A DNA stretch of 64,000 nucleotides from NCBI GenBank assembly GCA_903830945.1, contig CAIKVT010000013.1:20900-84899 (forward strand), in the 5' to 3' direction. A program made the position numbers and the translations under genes. Source of the stretch: an uncultured Elusimicrobia bacterium. Lineage in GTDB: Bacteria > Elusimicrobiota > Elusimicrobia > UBA1565 > UBA9628. The notes under the pieces are model-generated. The model saw nothing but the letters and a program-made list of their open reading frames with translations. It searched no databases and was not told the DNA's origin. This document shows, one piece after another, positions 50,722 to 59,435 of the stretch (its first letter is position 1; each line of letters starts with the position of its first letter).

Positions 50722-51939
50722 GCCGGCCTTAACCGGCAGAAACGCCGGAAGAATACAGTGGAACCGGCTGCCCTGGCCCGGTTCACTCTCCACCCAGATG
50801 CGCCCGCCGTGCAGCTCCACCAGGTCCTTGGCGATACACAGACCGAGCCCCAGGCCTTTAAAGTCGCGGGCAGGCGAGCTGTCCACCTGGTAAAATCGCT
50901 CAAAAATGCGGGCTTGATACTCAGGGGCGATACCGACGCCCGAGTCCTCCACACAGAAATGCGTCTGGCCCTCTTCCGGCCAAGCGCGCAGGGCGACCCG
51001 CCCGCCTGAGGCGCTGAACTTGCAGGCGTTGCCCAAAAGATTGCTCAGGACCTGCATAAGCCGCCCACGGTCCGCCCGCAACACGGCCGACGCACTGCCC
51101 TCCCAACGCGCCTCAAGACGCAGCCCTTTTGCGTCCGCCTGCCTCTGGACCAGGGCCGCGGCATCCGCGACCATCTTGGCCGCTTCCCAGGACTGGACAT
51201 CCAAGTTGACCTTTCCCGAAGTCAACCGCGCCGCGACCACGAGCTGGTCGACCAGATACTGCATGTGTTCGGCCGCCCTTTGAAGGTTCTGCAGGCGGCC
51301 CTGCTCCGAAGACGATCGCGCACCTGTTTTTTCCTCAAGCAGCAACTGGATAGTGCCCATGATGGTCGTCATGGGACTCTTCAAGTCGTGCGAGACATTA
51401 GCCAGGAACACAGATTTGAGCTGGTCCACCTCCTGAAGACTGGCCATCTCCGTGCGCATGCGATGGTTCAAGGTCCGCAGTTCCTCGGTCGCCTCCTGGA
51501 CGCGGAAATCCAGCTCCCGGTTGAGCTTCTCCAATTCCTGGTTGCGCAAGCGCAATTCCTTGGTCAGCCGCTGCTTCTCCAGGCCCCGCCGCAGGCTGTT
51601 GCGGAAGGTCCCCGGGTCGCAGGGCTTGAGCAGGTAATTGTAAGCGCCGAAGCCTAGAGCGTCGACTGCGGACTCCAGAGACCCGAAACCGGTCATGGCG
51701 ATGCAGATGACCTCTGGATTGCGCGCGCGCGCGAGGCGTATGATCTCGAATCCGCTGAGGCCTGGCATGACCAGATCCGTGATGACCAGGTCAAATTGGT
51801 GCTGCTCCAGCAGCGCCGCGGCCTGGACGCCGTTGCGAGCCTCATGGACCTTGAACCCATCCTGCCGCACGAGGTCGCAGAGAAAACGGAGATCTTCCTC
51901 CTCGTCATCCGCGATCAGAACCAGTTCGGTGTTGGTCAT
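50707..51939 (-). CDS. Receiver-histidine kinase hybrid
   Basis: A 410-residue cytoplasmic protein. Residues ~5-120 are a receiver domain ([11 protein letters not shown], phosphoacceptor in [10 protein letters not shown], Thr in IAMTGFG, Lys in YLLKPCD). A coiled-coil linker follows ([20 protein letters not shown]). The HisKA helix carries [19 protein letters not shown], and the ATPase domain has [27 protein letters not shown] and [19 protein letters not shown]. Having the receiver at the N-terminus suggests it is controlled by another kinase. There is no membrane segment. The stop overlaps the OPT remnant on the other strand. Confidence 0.94.
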   Translation of the reverse strand: MTNTELVLIADDEEEDLRFLCDLVRQDGFKVHEARNGVQAAALLEQHQFDLVITDLVMPGLSGFEIIRLARARNPEVICIAMTGFGSLESAVDALGFGAYNYLLKPCDPGTFRNSLRRGLEKQRLTKELRLRNQELEKLNRELDFRVQEATEELRTLNHRMRTEMASLQEVDQLKSVFLANVSHDLKSPMTTIMGTIQLLLEEKTGARSSSEQGRLQNLQRAAEHMQYLVDQLVVAARLTSGKVNLDVQSWEAAKMVADAAALVQRQADAKGLRLEARWEGSASAVLRADRGRLMQVLSNLLGNACKFSASGGRVALRAWPEEGQTHFCVEDSGVGIAPEYQARIFERFYQVDSSPARDFKGLGLGLCIAKDLVELHGGRIWVESEPGQGSRFHCILPAFLPVKAGSDGR

Positions 51940-52049
51940 GACACAGTCAGGCAATGGAACGACCTCATCCCATCATACCACAACCCACATGCCGATTATG
52001 CCGAACGATTTTTGATTTTTTTACGGATCCCGGTTCTGCTCGCCGGCAG

Positions 52050-52901
52050 TCAGCGGCCGCCTGAGCCGGCCTTGGCCTGCAGGGCGCCCATGGGCGCAGG
52101 CGGAGCCTGGCGCGCCAAGTGCTCGGCCAAGCCATCCGCCAAAGCGGCAGCCAGCCGATCCTGGTACTCTGGGTCGGCCAGGAGCTTGGCCTCGGCCGGA
52201 TTGCTCAGGTAGCCAAGTTCGACGAGCACACTGGGCGTGCGGGGATTCTTAAGGACGTAGTACCCGGCGCGCTCCACCGACTCAACGCGCAAGCCCTCCC
52301 GACGCAGGCCGCGCGCCAACTCAACTCCAAGAGCGGCGCCGGCGCGCACCTGAACGCTAGGCGGCGCCGGCAAGGGCGGGACCTTGCGGCGGCGACGATG
52401 ATGCCGATCGCCGCGGCCATGCCCTCTTCCGAAAGAGTAGACCACGATGCCGTGCGGGCCGCGCCGGAACACCTTATTGGCATGCAAAGAGATGAAGAGC
52501 CCGCCGCCCCAGGCCGAGGTCTCATCCACCCGGCCGTTCAAGGGAATGAACTCGTCAGAGTCCCTGGTCATGCGCACCGGCCCCAGGCCCTGAGCCTGGA
52601 GCCGGTCCCTCAGCTTGCGCGCGACCGCGAGTGTGATGTCCTTCTCATATCGGCCGGTGATCATGGCGCCCCAATCCTCACCGCCATGGCCGGCATCAAT
52701 GATGATAGGCCGCGATTCAGGCTGAGGATCCCGGGGAGCCGGGGCCTCCCACGGCCGGACCGCCGCGGCTGCGACCGCCGGAATGGAGGTGGCTCCGACA
52801 GGTGCAGTCCTGCGGGGAAGCTGGGTAATCCGACCGAAAGCCTGGGCCGGCGAAAAGGACAATAAAAACAAAACGCCGAGACAGGTCCTGAGCTCCGCCA
52901 T
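52050..52901 (-). CDS. N-acetylmuramoyl-L-alanine amidase (Amidase_3)
   Basis: A 283-residue exported zinc amidase that cuts the bond between MurNAc and the stem peptide. AGGAGG precedes the ATG, then a signal peptide (LGVLFLLSFSPAQAFG). Metal ligands and catalytic residue are visible: His in IIIDAGHGGEDWGA, Glu in GRYEKDITLAVA, His in LFISLHANKV, and Glu in SVLVELGYLSNPAEA. No AMIN or LysM targeting domain is seen. The insert after HANKV is longer than usual and His/Arg-rich (GRGHGRGDRHHRRRRK). With NagZ and NamZ nearby it fits a peptidoglycan-turnover group. Confidence 0.93.
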   Translation of the reverse strand: MAELRTCLGVLFLLSFSPAQAFGRITQLPRRTAPVGATSIPAVAAAAVRPWEAPAPRDPQPESRPIIIDAGHGGEDWGAMITGRYEKDITLAVARKLRDRLQAQGLGPVRMTRDSDEFIPLNGRVDETSAWGGGLFISLHANKVFRRGPHGIVVYSFGRGHGRGDRHHRRRRKVPPLPAPPSVQVRAGAALGVELARGLRREGLRVESVERAGYYVLKNPRTPSVLVELGYLSNPAEAKLLADPEYQDRLAAALADGLAEHLARQAPPAPMGALQAKAGSGGR

Positions 52902-52993
52902 GTGGCGGTCCTCCTGGAGCGAGCATTCCTCGGCGCGAAGACTGATTTATATCAGGTCGGCCCTGAGTTGTCAAGGCCCAGACAAGTGAGCGC

Positions 52994-53584
52994 TCAGCGG
53001 CCCAGGGGCTTGAAGGTGTTCAGACAACGCATGTAGTCTTCGCGGAAGTCCAGATAGACTGCTCGCGTAGATGAAAGTCTCACCAGATAATAGTTGAATC
53101 CGCTCGGGATGACCGCCACGTAGTGATGAATCTGCTCTTCATCCGCCGGCAGACGTTCCAGAGGCAGGGTCTGCGTCTCCACCACCTCGAAGATGCGTGC
53201 CAACAGCCCCCCAACGCGCATATGGACGACCGCCGTGGCACTGCGCTTGGTGTCCCTGTCCGAGCGGCGCATGACGTCCACGGCCTTCTGGGGTTCGACG
53301 TAGCCGGGGTTCCCCTTCTCGAACCAGCGCACAGAGAGCCCGGTCCGGTAAGTCCCGGCCGGGTTGTCCGGACCCAGGAGACGCACCACGGGCCCCAAGG
53401 CGTCCTCTGTCTCGAAAGCCTTCCACCCAGTGGGCACTTCGCAAGCGAACAGGTGCGATGGCGCCAGATAGAGCACCTGCTTGGCCTTGAGCGCCGGGGC
53501 TTCCCCGGGCTGCGTGTCTTGCGCCCGCGCAGGCGCCACGCACAGCAGCGCCGCCCAGAGGAAGAGTCTAATCCTTCTCAGCAT
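52994..53584 (-). CDS. Exported protein, possibly PsbP-like fold
   Basis: A 196-residue protein with a signal peptide (LFLWAALLCVAPARAQ). The mature part, HLFACEVPTGWKAFETED, then YRTGLSVRWFEKGN and YYLVRLSSTRAVYLDFREDY, resembles small PsbP/MOG1-like alpha-beta domains of uncharacterised bacterial proteins. Function unknown. Its start overlaps the end of the preceding 612-residue protein by 17 bases, so the two are likely co-expressed. Confidence 0.6.
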   Translation of the reverse strand: MLRRIRLFLWAALLCVAPARAQDTQPGEAPALKAKQVLYLAPSHLFACEVPTGWKAFETEDALGPVVRLLGPDNPAGTYRTGLSVRWFEKGNPGYVEPQKAVDVMRRSDRDTKRSATAVVHMRVGGLLARIFEVVETQTLPLERLPADEEQIHHYVAVIPSGFNYYLVRLSSTRAVYLDFREDYMRCLNTFKPLGR

Positions 53585-55406
53585 GGGACTCTCTCCCCTG
53601 GCGCAAACGCTTCTCCGCCTCCACCGCCTCTCCCAGCATGGCCCCGGACTTGGACAACGCGGCCATCTCGGACGCCCATTCCGGCCGGCAAAGGGTCTTG
53701 GGCGCCGATTCCGCCGGGGCCTTCACTGCCGCGGCACGGGCGGCAGAGAGGCCCTCCGAGCCGAAGAGGCCGGAGGCCTCGTAGGCAGCCAGGTCCAAGG
53801 TACGAGCCTGCCGCGCCAAGGCGTCGCGGTAGGCCGATTCCTCGGCCGAGGCGTTCACGCAGTCAACCAGAGCGCGACGATTGAATTCCGAGACCGCGGT
53901 CAGGTCGACCTTGCGCGGATCCACGGTCCCGTTGCGGCCGGCAGTCAAGCTCAGCAGGAGCTCGTCGTGGTAAGCGGCGGGCTGGTCGAGCCACTGGTGA
54001 AAGGATATCCGCGTCAATGGGTCCAGAAAAGCATAGCTGCGGCGAGACGAGACCAACGCGTCATAGAAGATCCATTGAGCGGTGCGCGCCACGACCTCGA
54101 TCGCGTAAGGCGAGGCATCCCAGGCGCGCAGACGGGAGTCCAGGCGCACCAGTTCGGCCAACAGCGCTCCGGCCTGGACTTCGGGCGTAAAAGAAACGCG
54201 GCGGCTGCCGTCCGCGTAGACAGCGGCATCTCCCCAGGGGCCGCCCTCATGCTTCCGAGGCACAGCCTCACTCTGCAGGGCCTGCAAGGCGAGCGCAGGC
54301 AAGCCCATTTCGGCGTAAGTCTTGGCGGACCTGGGCAACAGAGTAGTCATCGTGCCGAAAAACAACTTGGATTTCCCTGTCTGCACCACGCCATTGTTAA
54401 TCGCAATGGTGAAGGCGCCTTCCGATCCGTCGACGAGCCGACTGTAGGTCCGCCTCCCCGCCCGGTCGGGATCGATGATGATCTGAGGCAGGGCTGTCAT
54501 GACGTCGTTGAGTGCGCGATTGCGCGCGAACGAGGCGTTCTCAGAGATGAGGCGCAGCAGAACCTTGACCTCACGACCGTAGGGCGCCTCCTCCAGGAAC
54601 TTCTCGAAAGCCGCGGCCGTCACCTCTACCAAAGCCGGCTCCAAGCCCGGCGCGACCACCGGTGTAGCTGGCGCCGCGGCCAGAGGCGACACACCCGCTG
54701 GGACCGCCGCGAATGCTGGGGCGGCCACTGCCGGCGCGGCAGAAGCCACAGCCACCGGAGCAAAGACAACAGCCGCAACGACAGGAGCCGACGCTGCCGA
54801 TGTGGAAAGGACTACTCCTGCCGGAAGAACGACTGACACGGACGCATCCGCTGTTGAAGGAGCAGACGAAACCGAGACCGGTTGCTCAACCACCGGGACC
54901 GACTCTATGATTCCCTCCTGGTCCTTCAACTCCGGCTCATCCAGGTCCGCCTTGGGCAGCGGCGCCAAGTCCATGAGCTCCAGCTCCTGCAGGGAGAAGT
55001 AGCTCCGAAAATTCCTGCGCGTCTTAAGCGTGAATAGAGGCCAGTTCGCCTTCACGATTTTGCGGATGGACTCGCGCTCCTCCGCCGTGAGGTTCTTCTC
55101 GCCCTCACTGCGGCTGAGAATGAGGTCGATCTGGAGCAGAGTCTTAAGCCGCTGCCCGCTCTCCAGCCTCTGGATGACATAGGGGATATCCCCTCGCCCC
55201 ATGGGCTGGGAGCCATCCGCGGCCATGACCGTCCCGTCCTCCCGGATCTGATACTTGTTCTGTAGGAGCAGCTGGGCCTGCGCGTCGCTTAAAGGTTCCG
55301 TCTTGACGTTGTAGGGCGCGTCCGCTGCCGCGACTGGGCCTGGCAAGGCGCAGGCCCATAAGCACAGGATGAAGACCGCCAGAGGAAGGCGCCGTCGGAA
55401 CGTCAT
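53568..55406 (-). CDS. Large exported protein of unknown function
   Basis: A 612-residue protein. The start at 55406 puts MTFRRRLPLAVFILCLWACA at the N-terminus, a signal peptide ending near VAAAD. Residues ~35-150 are helical and charged (LSDAQAQLLLQNKYQIREDG, LTAEERESIRKIVKANWPLF). A ~90-residue Ala/Val/Pro/Ser linker follows. The C-terminal ~330 residues form a folded region with EEAPYGREVKVLLRLISENA, TYSRLVDGSEGAFTIAINNG and VLVSSRRSYAFLDPLTRIS-like strings. No family recognised. The second part includes a segment (FLDPLTRISFHQWLDQPAAY) that could suit a search. Confidence 0.6.
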   Translation of the reverse strand: MTFRRRLPLAVFILCLWACALPGPVAAADAPYNVKTEPLSDAQAQLLLQNKYQIREDGTVMAADGSQPMGRGDIPYVIQRLESGQRLKTLLQIDLILSRSEGEKNLTAEERESIRKIVKANWPLFTLKTRRNFRSYFSLQELELMDLAPLPKADLDEPELKDQEGIIESVPVVEQPVSVSSAPSTADASVSVVLPAGVVLSTSAASAPVVAAVVFAPVAVASAAPAVAAPAFAAVPAGVSPLAAAPATPVVAPGLEPALVEVTAAAFEKFLEEAPYGREVKVLLRLISENASFARNRALNDVMTALPQIIIDPDRAGRRTYSRLVDGSEGAFTIAINNGVVQTGKSKLFFGTMTTLLPRSAKTYAEMGLPALALQALQSEAVPRKHEGGPWGDAAVYADGSRRVSFTPEVQAGALLAELVRLDSRLRAWDASPYAIEVVARTAQWIFYDALVSSRRSYAFLDPLTRISFHQWLDQPAAYHDELLLSLTAGRNGTVDPRKVDLTAVSEFNRRALVDCVNASAEESAYRDALARQARTLDLAAYEASGLFGSEGLSAARAAAVKAPAESAPKTLCRPEWASEMAALSKSGAMLGEAVEAEKRLRQGRESHAEKD

Positions 55407-55440
55407 GGCCCCAGTATACATCCACGCGATTATACAAATA

Positions 55441-55469
55441 TTGCAAAATCCCAAGTCATAAGGCATAAT
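55441..55469 (+). promoter_or_regulatory. Promoter of nagZ, probably leaderless
   Basis: TTGCAA (55441-55446) and CATAAT (55464-55469) are separated by 17 bases. The ATG at 55476 lies six bases beyond the -10 box with no ribosome binding site, so the message would begin at the start codon. Confidence 0.5.
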
Positions 55470-55475
55470 CCCCCC

Positions 55476-56957
55476 ATGTCCGACGGCGTCAAATGCGCGG
55501 CCGCCCAGCTCGTGTTCCCGAGCTTCCAATTCGGCCAAGACGACCCGCGGCTCGCCGTCTCCTTGGTCAAGGCCGGGGTCGGCGGCTTCTGCATCTACGG
55601 GGGGAAGGTCCGCCAGATCGCGGCCTTCACGACGCGGCTGCAGACGCTGGCGCAGGTGCCCCTGCTCTTCTGTGCCGACTACGAAGATGGGGCCGCCTCA
55701 CACTGCGAAGAGGCCACCGCTTTGCCTACCAACATGGGCATCGCCGCCTCCGGCCGCGCGGAACTGGCGCGCCTTAAAGCGGAAATCACGGCCAAGGAGG
55801 CCTTGGCTTTAGGTGTGCGCTGGGTGCTGGCACCGGTCGTGGACCTGGCTGTGGAGCCGGACAACCCGATCGTCAACGTCCGCTCATTCGGGGCGGACCC
55901 GGCGCTGGTGACGCGCCTGGCCCGGGCATATCTCGCGGGCCTGCGCAATTATCGCGTCTTGGGCTGCCTCAAGCATTTCCCGGGCCATGGCCGCACCGTG
56001 CGTGACTCGCATCTGGAACTACCCGTGGTCAGAGCCGGCCGAAACGTGCTGGAGCGCGGCGACCTGGCGCCCTACCGCAGCCTGGCCCAGACTGCGGATT
56101 CGATCATGCTGGGCCATCTAGCGGTTCCGGCTTTAGGCGGCGGCCGCGAGCCGTTCTCTCTTTCGACCGCCGCCGCGCGCCTGCTGCGCGGCAAGCTCGG
56201 ATTCCGAGGCTTGGTCTCGACCGACGCGCTCAACATGCACGCCATCTCCAAACGTTACGACGAGGCCGAAGCAGCGGTCCGAGCCCTGCGCGCCGGGACC
56301 GACGTGCTTCTGGTCCCTAAGGACCCGACGAGGCTCCTGGCCAGACTGCCCGAAGCGCTCGCCGGCCGCGGCGTCGCCGCTCTGGCGACCCAGGCCCTGG
56401 CGCGCCTGCGCCGGGCCAAGCTTCGCGCCGGCTTGTTCGCGGATCCCATGCCGGCAAGAAGATTTTTATCAACGGTAGGCGGCCCGAAACACGAAGCCTT
56501 AGCGCAAGCACTGGCCGACTCTTGTCTGGCTTGGCGCGGAAAGCCTCTCTCGCTCTCAGGCCGGCGCATCGCTTACGCGGAGCCCGGCGCGGAGCCTACC
56601 GATCGGAAAGGACGGGACTTCCTGGCCGAACTGCGCCGCCTTGGCGCCTCGGTGCGTGTCGTTTCAAGCGTTGTGAGGCCGGACGAGGTCCTGGTCCTGG
56701 GTATCTTCCTACGACCGCGGGCTTATTCAGGCCGCATCACGCTGTGGCCGGCGGAGGTCTCCGCGGCGCTGCGACTCGCGCGCCAAGCGGATGAGGCGGT
56801 CGTGGTTTCCTTCGGCAGCCCCTTCATCCTGACTGATTTCCAAGACCAGCCGGGGCTCTGCGCCTTCTCCCACATCGCGGCCGCACAGCGGGCGGCGGCC
56901 AAAGCACTATTGGACCGCATCCCGGTCACGGGGCGCATGCCCGTGGCGGGGTTATAA
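55476..56957 (+). CDS. nagZ: Beta-N-acetylhexosaminidase (GH3)
   Basis: Removes terminal GlcNAc from peptidoglycan fragments in cell-wall recycling. The 493 residues hold the GH3 domain with KHFPGHGRTVRDSHLELP (the loop with catalytic Asp/His, ~165-183) and the nucleophile region FRGLVSTDALNMHAI. Residues ~350-493 form a second GH3-type C-terminal domain, as in the two-domain YbbD type of Bacillus, longer than the single-domain NagZ of enterics. No signal peptide is visible. It is convergent with namZ 12 bases downstream. Confidence 0.93.
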   Translation: MSDGVKCAAAQLVFPSFQFGQDDPRLAVSLVKAGVGGFCIYGGKVRQIAAFTTRLQTLAQVPLLFCADYEDGAASHCEEATALPTNMGIAASGRAELARLKAEITAKEALALGVRWVLAPVVDLAVEPDNPIVNVRSFGADPALVTRLARAYLAGLRNYRVLGCLKHFPGHGRTVRDSHLELPVVRAGRNVLERGDLAPYRSLAQTADSIMLGHLAVPALGGGREPFSLSTAAARLLRGKLGFRGLVSTDALNMHAISKRYDEAEAAVRALRAGTDVLLVPKDPTRLLARLPEALAGRGVAALATQALARLRRAKLRAGLFADPMPARRFLSTVGGPKHEALAQALADSCLAWRGKPLSLSGRRIAYAEPGAEPTDRKGRDFLAELRRLGASVRVVSSVVRPDEVLVLGIFLRPRAYSGRITLWPAEVSAALRLARQADEAVVVSFGSPFILTDFQDQPGLCAFSHIAAAQRAAAKALLDRIPVTGRMPVAGL

Positions 56958-56969
56958 AAGGCCGGCGGC

Positions 56970-58223
56970 TCAGTAGAGCAGATACCGCTGGCGCGACTTC
57001 TCGAAGCGCTCCGCGCCCCGGTTGAAGAGCTCCATGATCTTGATGAGGTCATGATCGTTCTCATAGATACGCTGGAACTCGGTGGAACCCGTCATCTTGC
57101 GGACCTCATCCCACCGCCACTGGAAATCCTGCCGGTGGAGCTCGTAGAGGACCTGGTCGATATGCCGAAACACCGCCAAAGGCCGCAGCATGTCTCGGTC
57201 CGTGATGGTCATAAGGACCCCATGGCACAGCTCACCCTTATAGACCGACTTGGTCGGAGTATAATCCTGCGCGGTGAAGGCGACGCCGTCCAAAAGAGCC
57301 TCATTAAGCCTCCGCGCCGCGCGTTGAGAGTCGAGCCAGGGCGATCCGACCCAACCAAAAGGGTGAGGGGTACCGCGGCCCACGGAGAGGTTGCTGGCCT
57401 CGAAGAGGCCGATGCCTGGGTAAAGCGTTGCGGCCCCTAGGTCGGGCATGTTGGGCGAGGTCGCGACCCAAGGCAGGCTGGTCTGGTCATACCACATCCC
57501 GCGTTTCCAGCCCCGCATGCGTACGACGAGTAGATGAGAGACTCCCGCCTTCTTATTATGGAGCCGCGCCATCTCGCCTGCTGTCAGGCCGTGCCGGACC
57601 GGTACCGGGAAATAGGATGTCGGCGAAAGCTGAGGCAGCTCCAAGTCGGTGAGCATGGGCCCTTCCACGGTGGTCCCGTTGATGGGATCCGGCCGGTCCA
57701 GAACGATGAAGGAGATGTGAGCCTTAGCCGCCTCCTCCATGGCCATACCCATGGTCGCCAGATACGTATAGAAGCGCGTGCCTATATCTTGGATATCGAA
57801 AACCAGCGTGTCGATGCCGCGCAGGTCCTCGGGCTTGATCCGCATCCCGGACATGCCGCCGGCATAGAGGCTATAGACCGGGATATCGCGACCTGCCAGA
57901 CTCACGCTAGTCGAGCTCACGGTTGAGTTCTCGGCTGCGCCATTGAAACCGTGCTCCGGAGAAAATATGGCCATGAGCGCAACACCTTGGGCTCCGGCCA
58001 GGACCTCGGCCGTGGTCCGACCATTGGAGTCCCGGCCCGTGTGGTTGCTGATGAGTCCGATCTTGCGGCCCTGAAGTTCCTGGAACCCGTCGGCCTCCAG
58101 GACATCGATGCCGGTGAGGACCTTGCCGGGCGGGGCCGTCACCGGTTGCGCCGGGGTCGAGACGCAGCCTGCGGCCGCCAAAAACAGCCAAAGCGGCGAG
58201 CAGGGCCGACACAGGGGCCGCAT
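56970..58223 (-). CDS. namZ: Exo-beta-N-acetylmuramidase (DUF1343 / NamZ family) lipoprotein
   Basis: Homologous to NamZ of Bacillus subtilis (DUF1343, GH171), which releases MurNAc from the non-reducing end of glycan strands. The 417-residue protein has a lipoprotein signal (LWLFLAAAGC). Family motifs follow: GIDVLEADGFQELQGRKIGL and ISNHTGRDSNG, IFSPEHGFNG, FDIQDIGTRFYTYLATMGMA, LDRPDPINGTTVEGP, RHGLTAGEMA and NLSVGRGTPHPFGWVGSPW. It would be anchored in the envelope, supplying substrate for NagZ. TAGTAT ends about nine bases before the ATG. Confidence 0.93.
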   Translation of the reverse strand: MRPLCRPCSPLWLFLAAAGCVSTPAQPVTAPPGKVLTGIDVLEADGFQELQGRKIGLISNHTGRDSNGRTTAEVLAGAQGVALMAIFSPEHGFNGAAENSTVSSTSVSLAGRDIPVYSLYAGGMSGMRIKPEDLRGIDTLVFDIQDIGTRFYTYLATMGMAMEEAAKAHISFIVLDRPDPINGTTVEGPMLTDLELPQLSPTSYFPVPVRHGLTAGEMARLHNKKAGVSHLLVVRMRGWKRGMWYDQTSLPWVATSPNMPDLGAATLYPGIGLFEASNLSVGRGTPHPFGWVGSPWLDSQRAARRLNEALLDGVAFTAQDYTPTKSVYKGELCHGVLMTITDRDMLRPLAVFRHIDQVLYELHRQDFQWRWDEVRKMTGSTEFQRIYENDHDLIKIMELFNRGAERFEKSRQRYLLY

Positions 58224-58269
58224 ATTCGGATGATACTAATTTTTATTGACCCGATAATGCTAAATTCAT

Positions 58270-58275
58270 TAAAAT
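58270..58275 (+). promoter_or_regulatory. -10 box of the cyclase-like gene
   Basis: TAAAAT ends six bases before the ATG at 58282, without a ribosome binding site. This fits a leaderless start and favours ATG 58282 over the GTG at 58276. Confidence 0.4.
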
Positions 58276-58281
58276 GTGATC

Positions 58282-59316
58282 ATGGCTCGATCTGAGGCGA
58301 GAACCTCTCCAAACCTCAACGCGCCGTCACGAATCGCCATACCCCTGCTGACGGGCGCTTCGCTGCTGGCGCGCATCCTGGAATGGGTCGTCCTCGCGCT
58401 GCTCCTGTTCTTCTTCACGAACGCGGTCCTCTCCCACTTCAACGATGTCGACAGGCACCCGGTCTTCCGGCACGCCGCGGCAATAAACAAGACAGTGGAA
58501 AGGCCCCTACTCGCCTGGCTGCGCGCCAGCATCCCGACCAAGGTCAACGGCCAGGATGCCGCAGGGCTGTTCCTGATCGGTGGAACCTTCTTGCTATGGA
58601 TCTTCCTGGGAGGAACGGCCGGATTCTTGAAGGCGAAGGCTCGGCGTCTCAGACAATGGGGCGAGCAACGCGCGATTACGAAGGGCGACGCGGCCCTGCT
58701 CCAGAAGCATCAAGAGATGAAGTCCGGCACGCTCGACAGGGCCAAGCTCCTCGAAATATACGCAGAGACGAAGAAAAGTCTTGAAAGACATAAGAAGCAT
58801 TACGCCTTCCTATCGATCGATGTGGTCGATTCAACGGGGATGAAAAAGTTCGAGGATCCCGGGATCGCGGAGAGGGATTTCCGCAAGTACAAGTCCTTCG
58901 TTGAGAAAGCGCTGAGCACGAACCGGGCGCTTAAATCGACTTGGACTCCCGACGGAGTCATGATCTGCTTCGCCACCGCCGACCAGGCGATCCAGGCCGC
59001 CCAGGACGTGATCAAGAGCCTGAAGGCCTTCAACGACAGCGTCAAGGCCATCAAGGCCGACTTCAAGATACGCGCCGGGATCAACAGCGGCGAGGTCTTC
59101 TGCGACGATCAGACCCCCATGGAGGAGATGACGGACCGGGTCATCGACATCGCGGGGCACATGCAGAAGCACGGCGCCGTCAACGCCGTCTCCATCGCCC
59201 AGCATGCCGTCGAGCCTTTCCTCTCCCAGTTCCACTTCGCGTCCGCCGGCCGCGTCGTGGACGGCTGTCCCGTCTACGAGTGGAAGGAGACGGGCGATAC
59301 CGCCAGCGTGTCTTAG
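58282..59316 (+). CDS. Membrane-anchored class III nucleotide cyclase-like protein with altered active site
   Basis: A 344-residue protein with two N-terminal membrane helices (WVVLALLLFFFTNAVL near residues 33-48 and AGLFLIGGTFLLWIFLGG near 95-112). A short coiled segment leads to a cytoplasmic class III adenylate/guanylate cyclase domain. Metal-binding Asp residues are in AFLSIDVVDSTG and TPDGVMICFA. AGINSGEVFCDD matches the central strand. The catalytic Asn-x3-Arg (usually VNxAARL) reads VIDIAGHMQ here, so both the Asn and the transition-state Arg are missing. Activity is doubtful; it may be a receptor or heterodimer partner. Confidence 0.82.
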   Translation: MARSEARTSPNLNAPSRIAIPLLTGASLLARILEWVVLALLLFFFTNAVLSHFNDVDRHPVFRHAAAINKTVERPLLAWLRASIPTKVNGQDAAGLFLIGGTFLLWIFLGGTAGFLKAKARRLRQWGEQRAITKGDAALLQKHQEMKSGTLDRAKLLEIYAETKKSLERHKKHYAFLSIDVVDSTGMKKFEDPGIAERDFRKYKSFVEKALSTNRALKSTWTPDGVMICFATADQAIQAAQDVIKSLKAFNDSVKAIKADFKIRAGINSGEVFCDDQTPMEEMTDRVIDIAGHMQKHGAVNAVSIAQHAVEPFLSQFHFASAGRVVDGCPVYEWKETGDTASVS

Positions 59317-59435
59317 CACAACGGAATCCAGTCCTCCACTGGAACAGCCGCACGGACGGCGCAAGCGAGCGTGGACAGCACAGCGGCCTAATTTCTATAA
59401 TGTATTTCGTCGTCCACAAAGGAGGCCCTCCACTT

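Noticed and set aside
58941..59435. Upstream open-frame extension of ppdK (165 codons)
   Set aside because: It overlaps the cyclase gene in another frame, has shadow-like Arg/Gly composition, and the strong AAAGGAGG points to ATG 59436.
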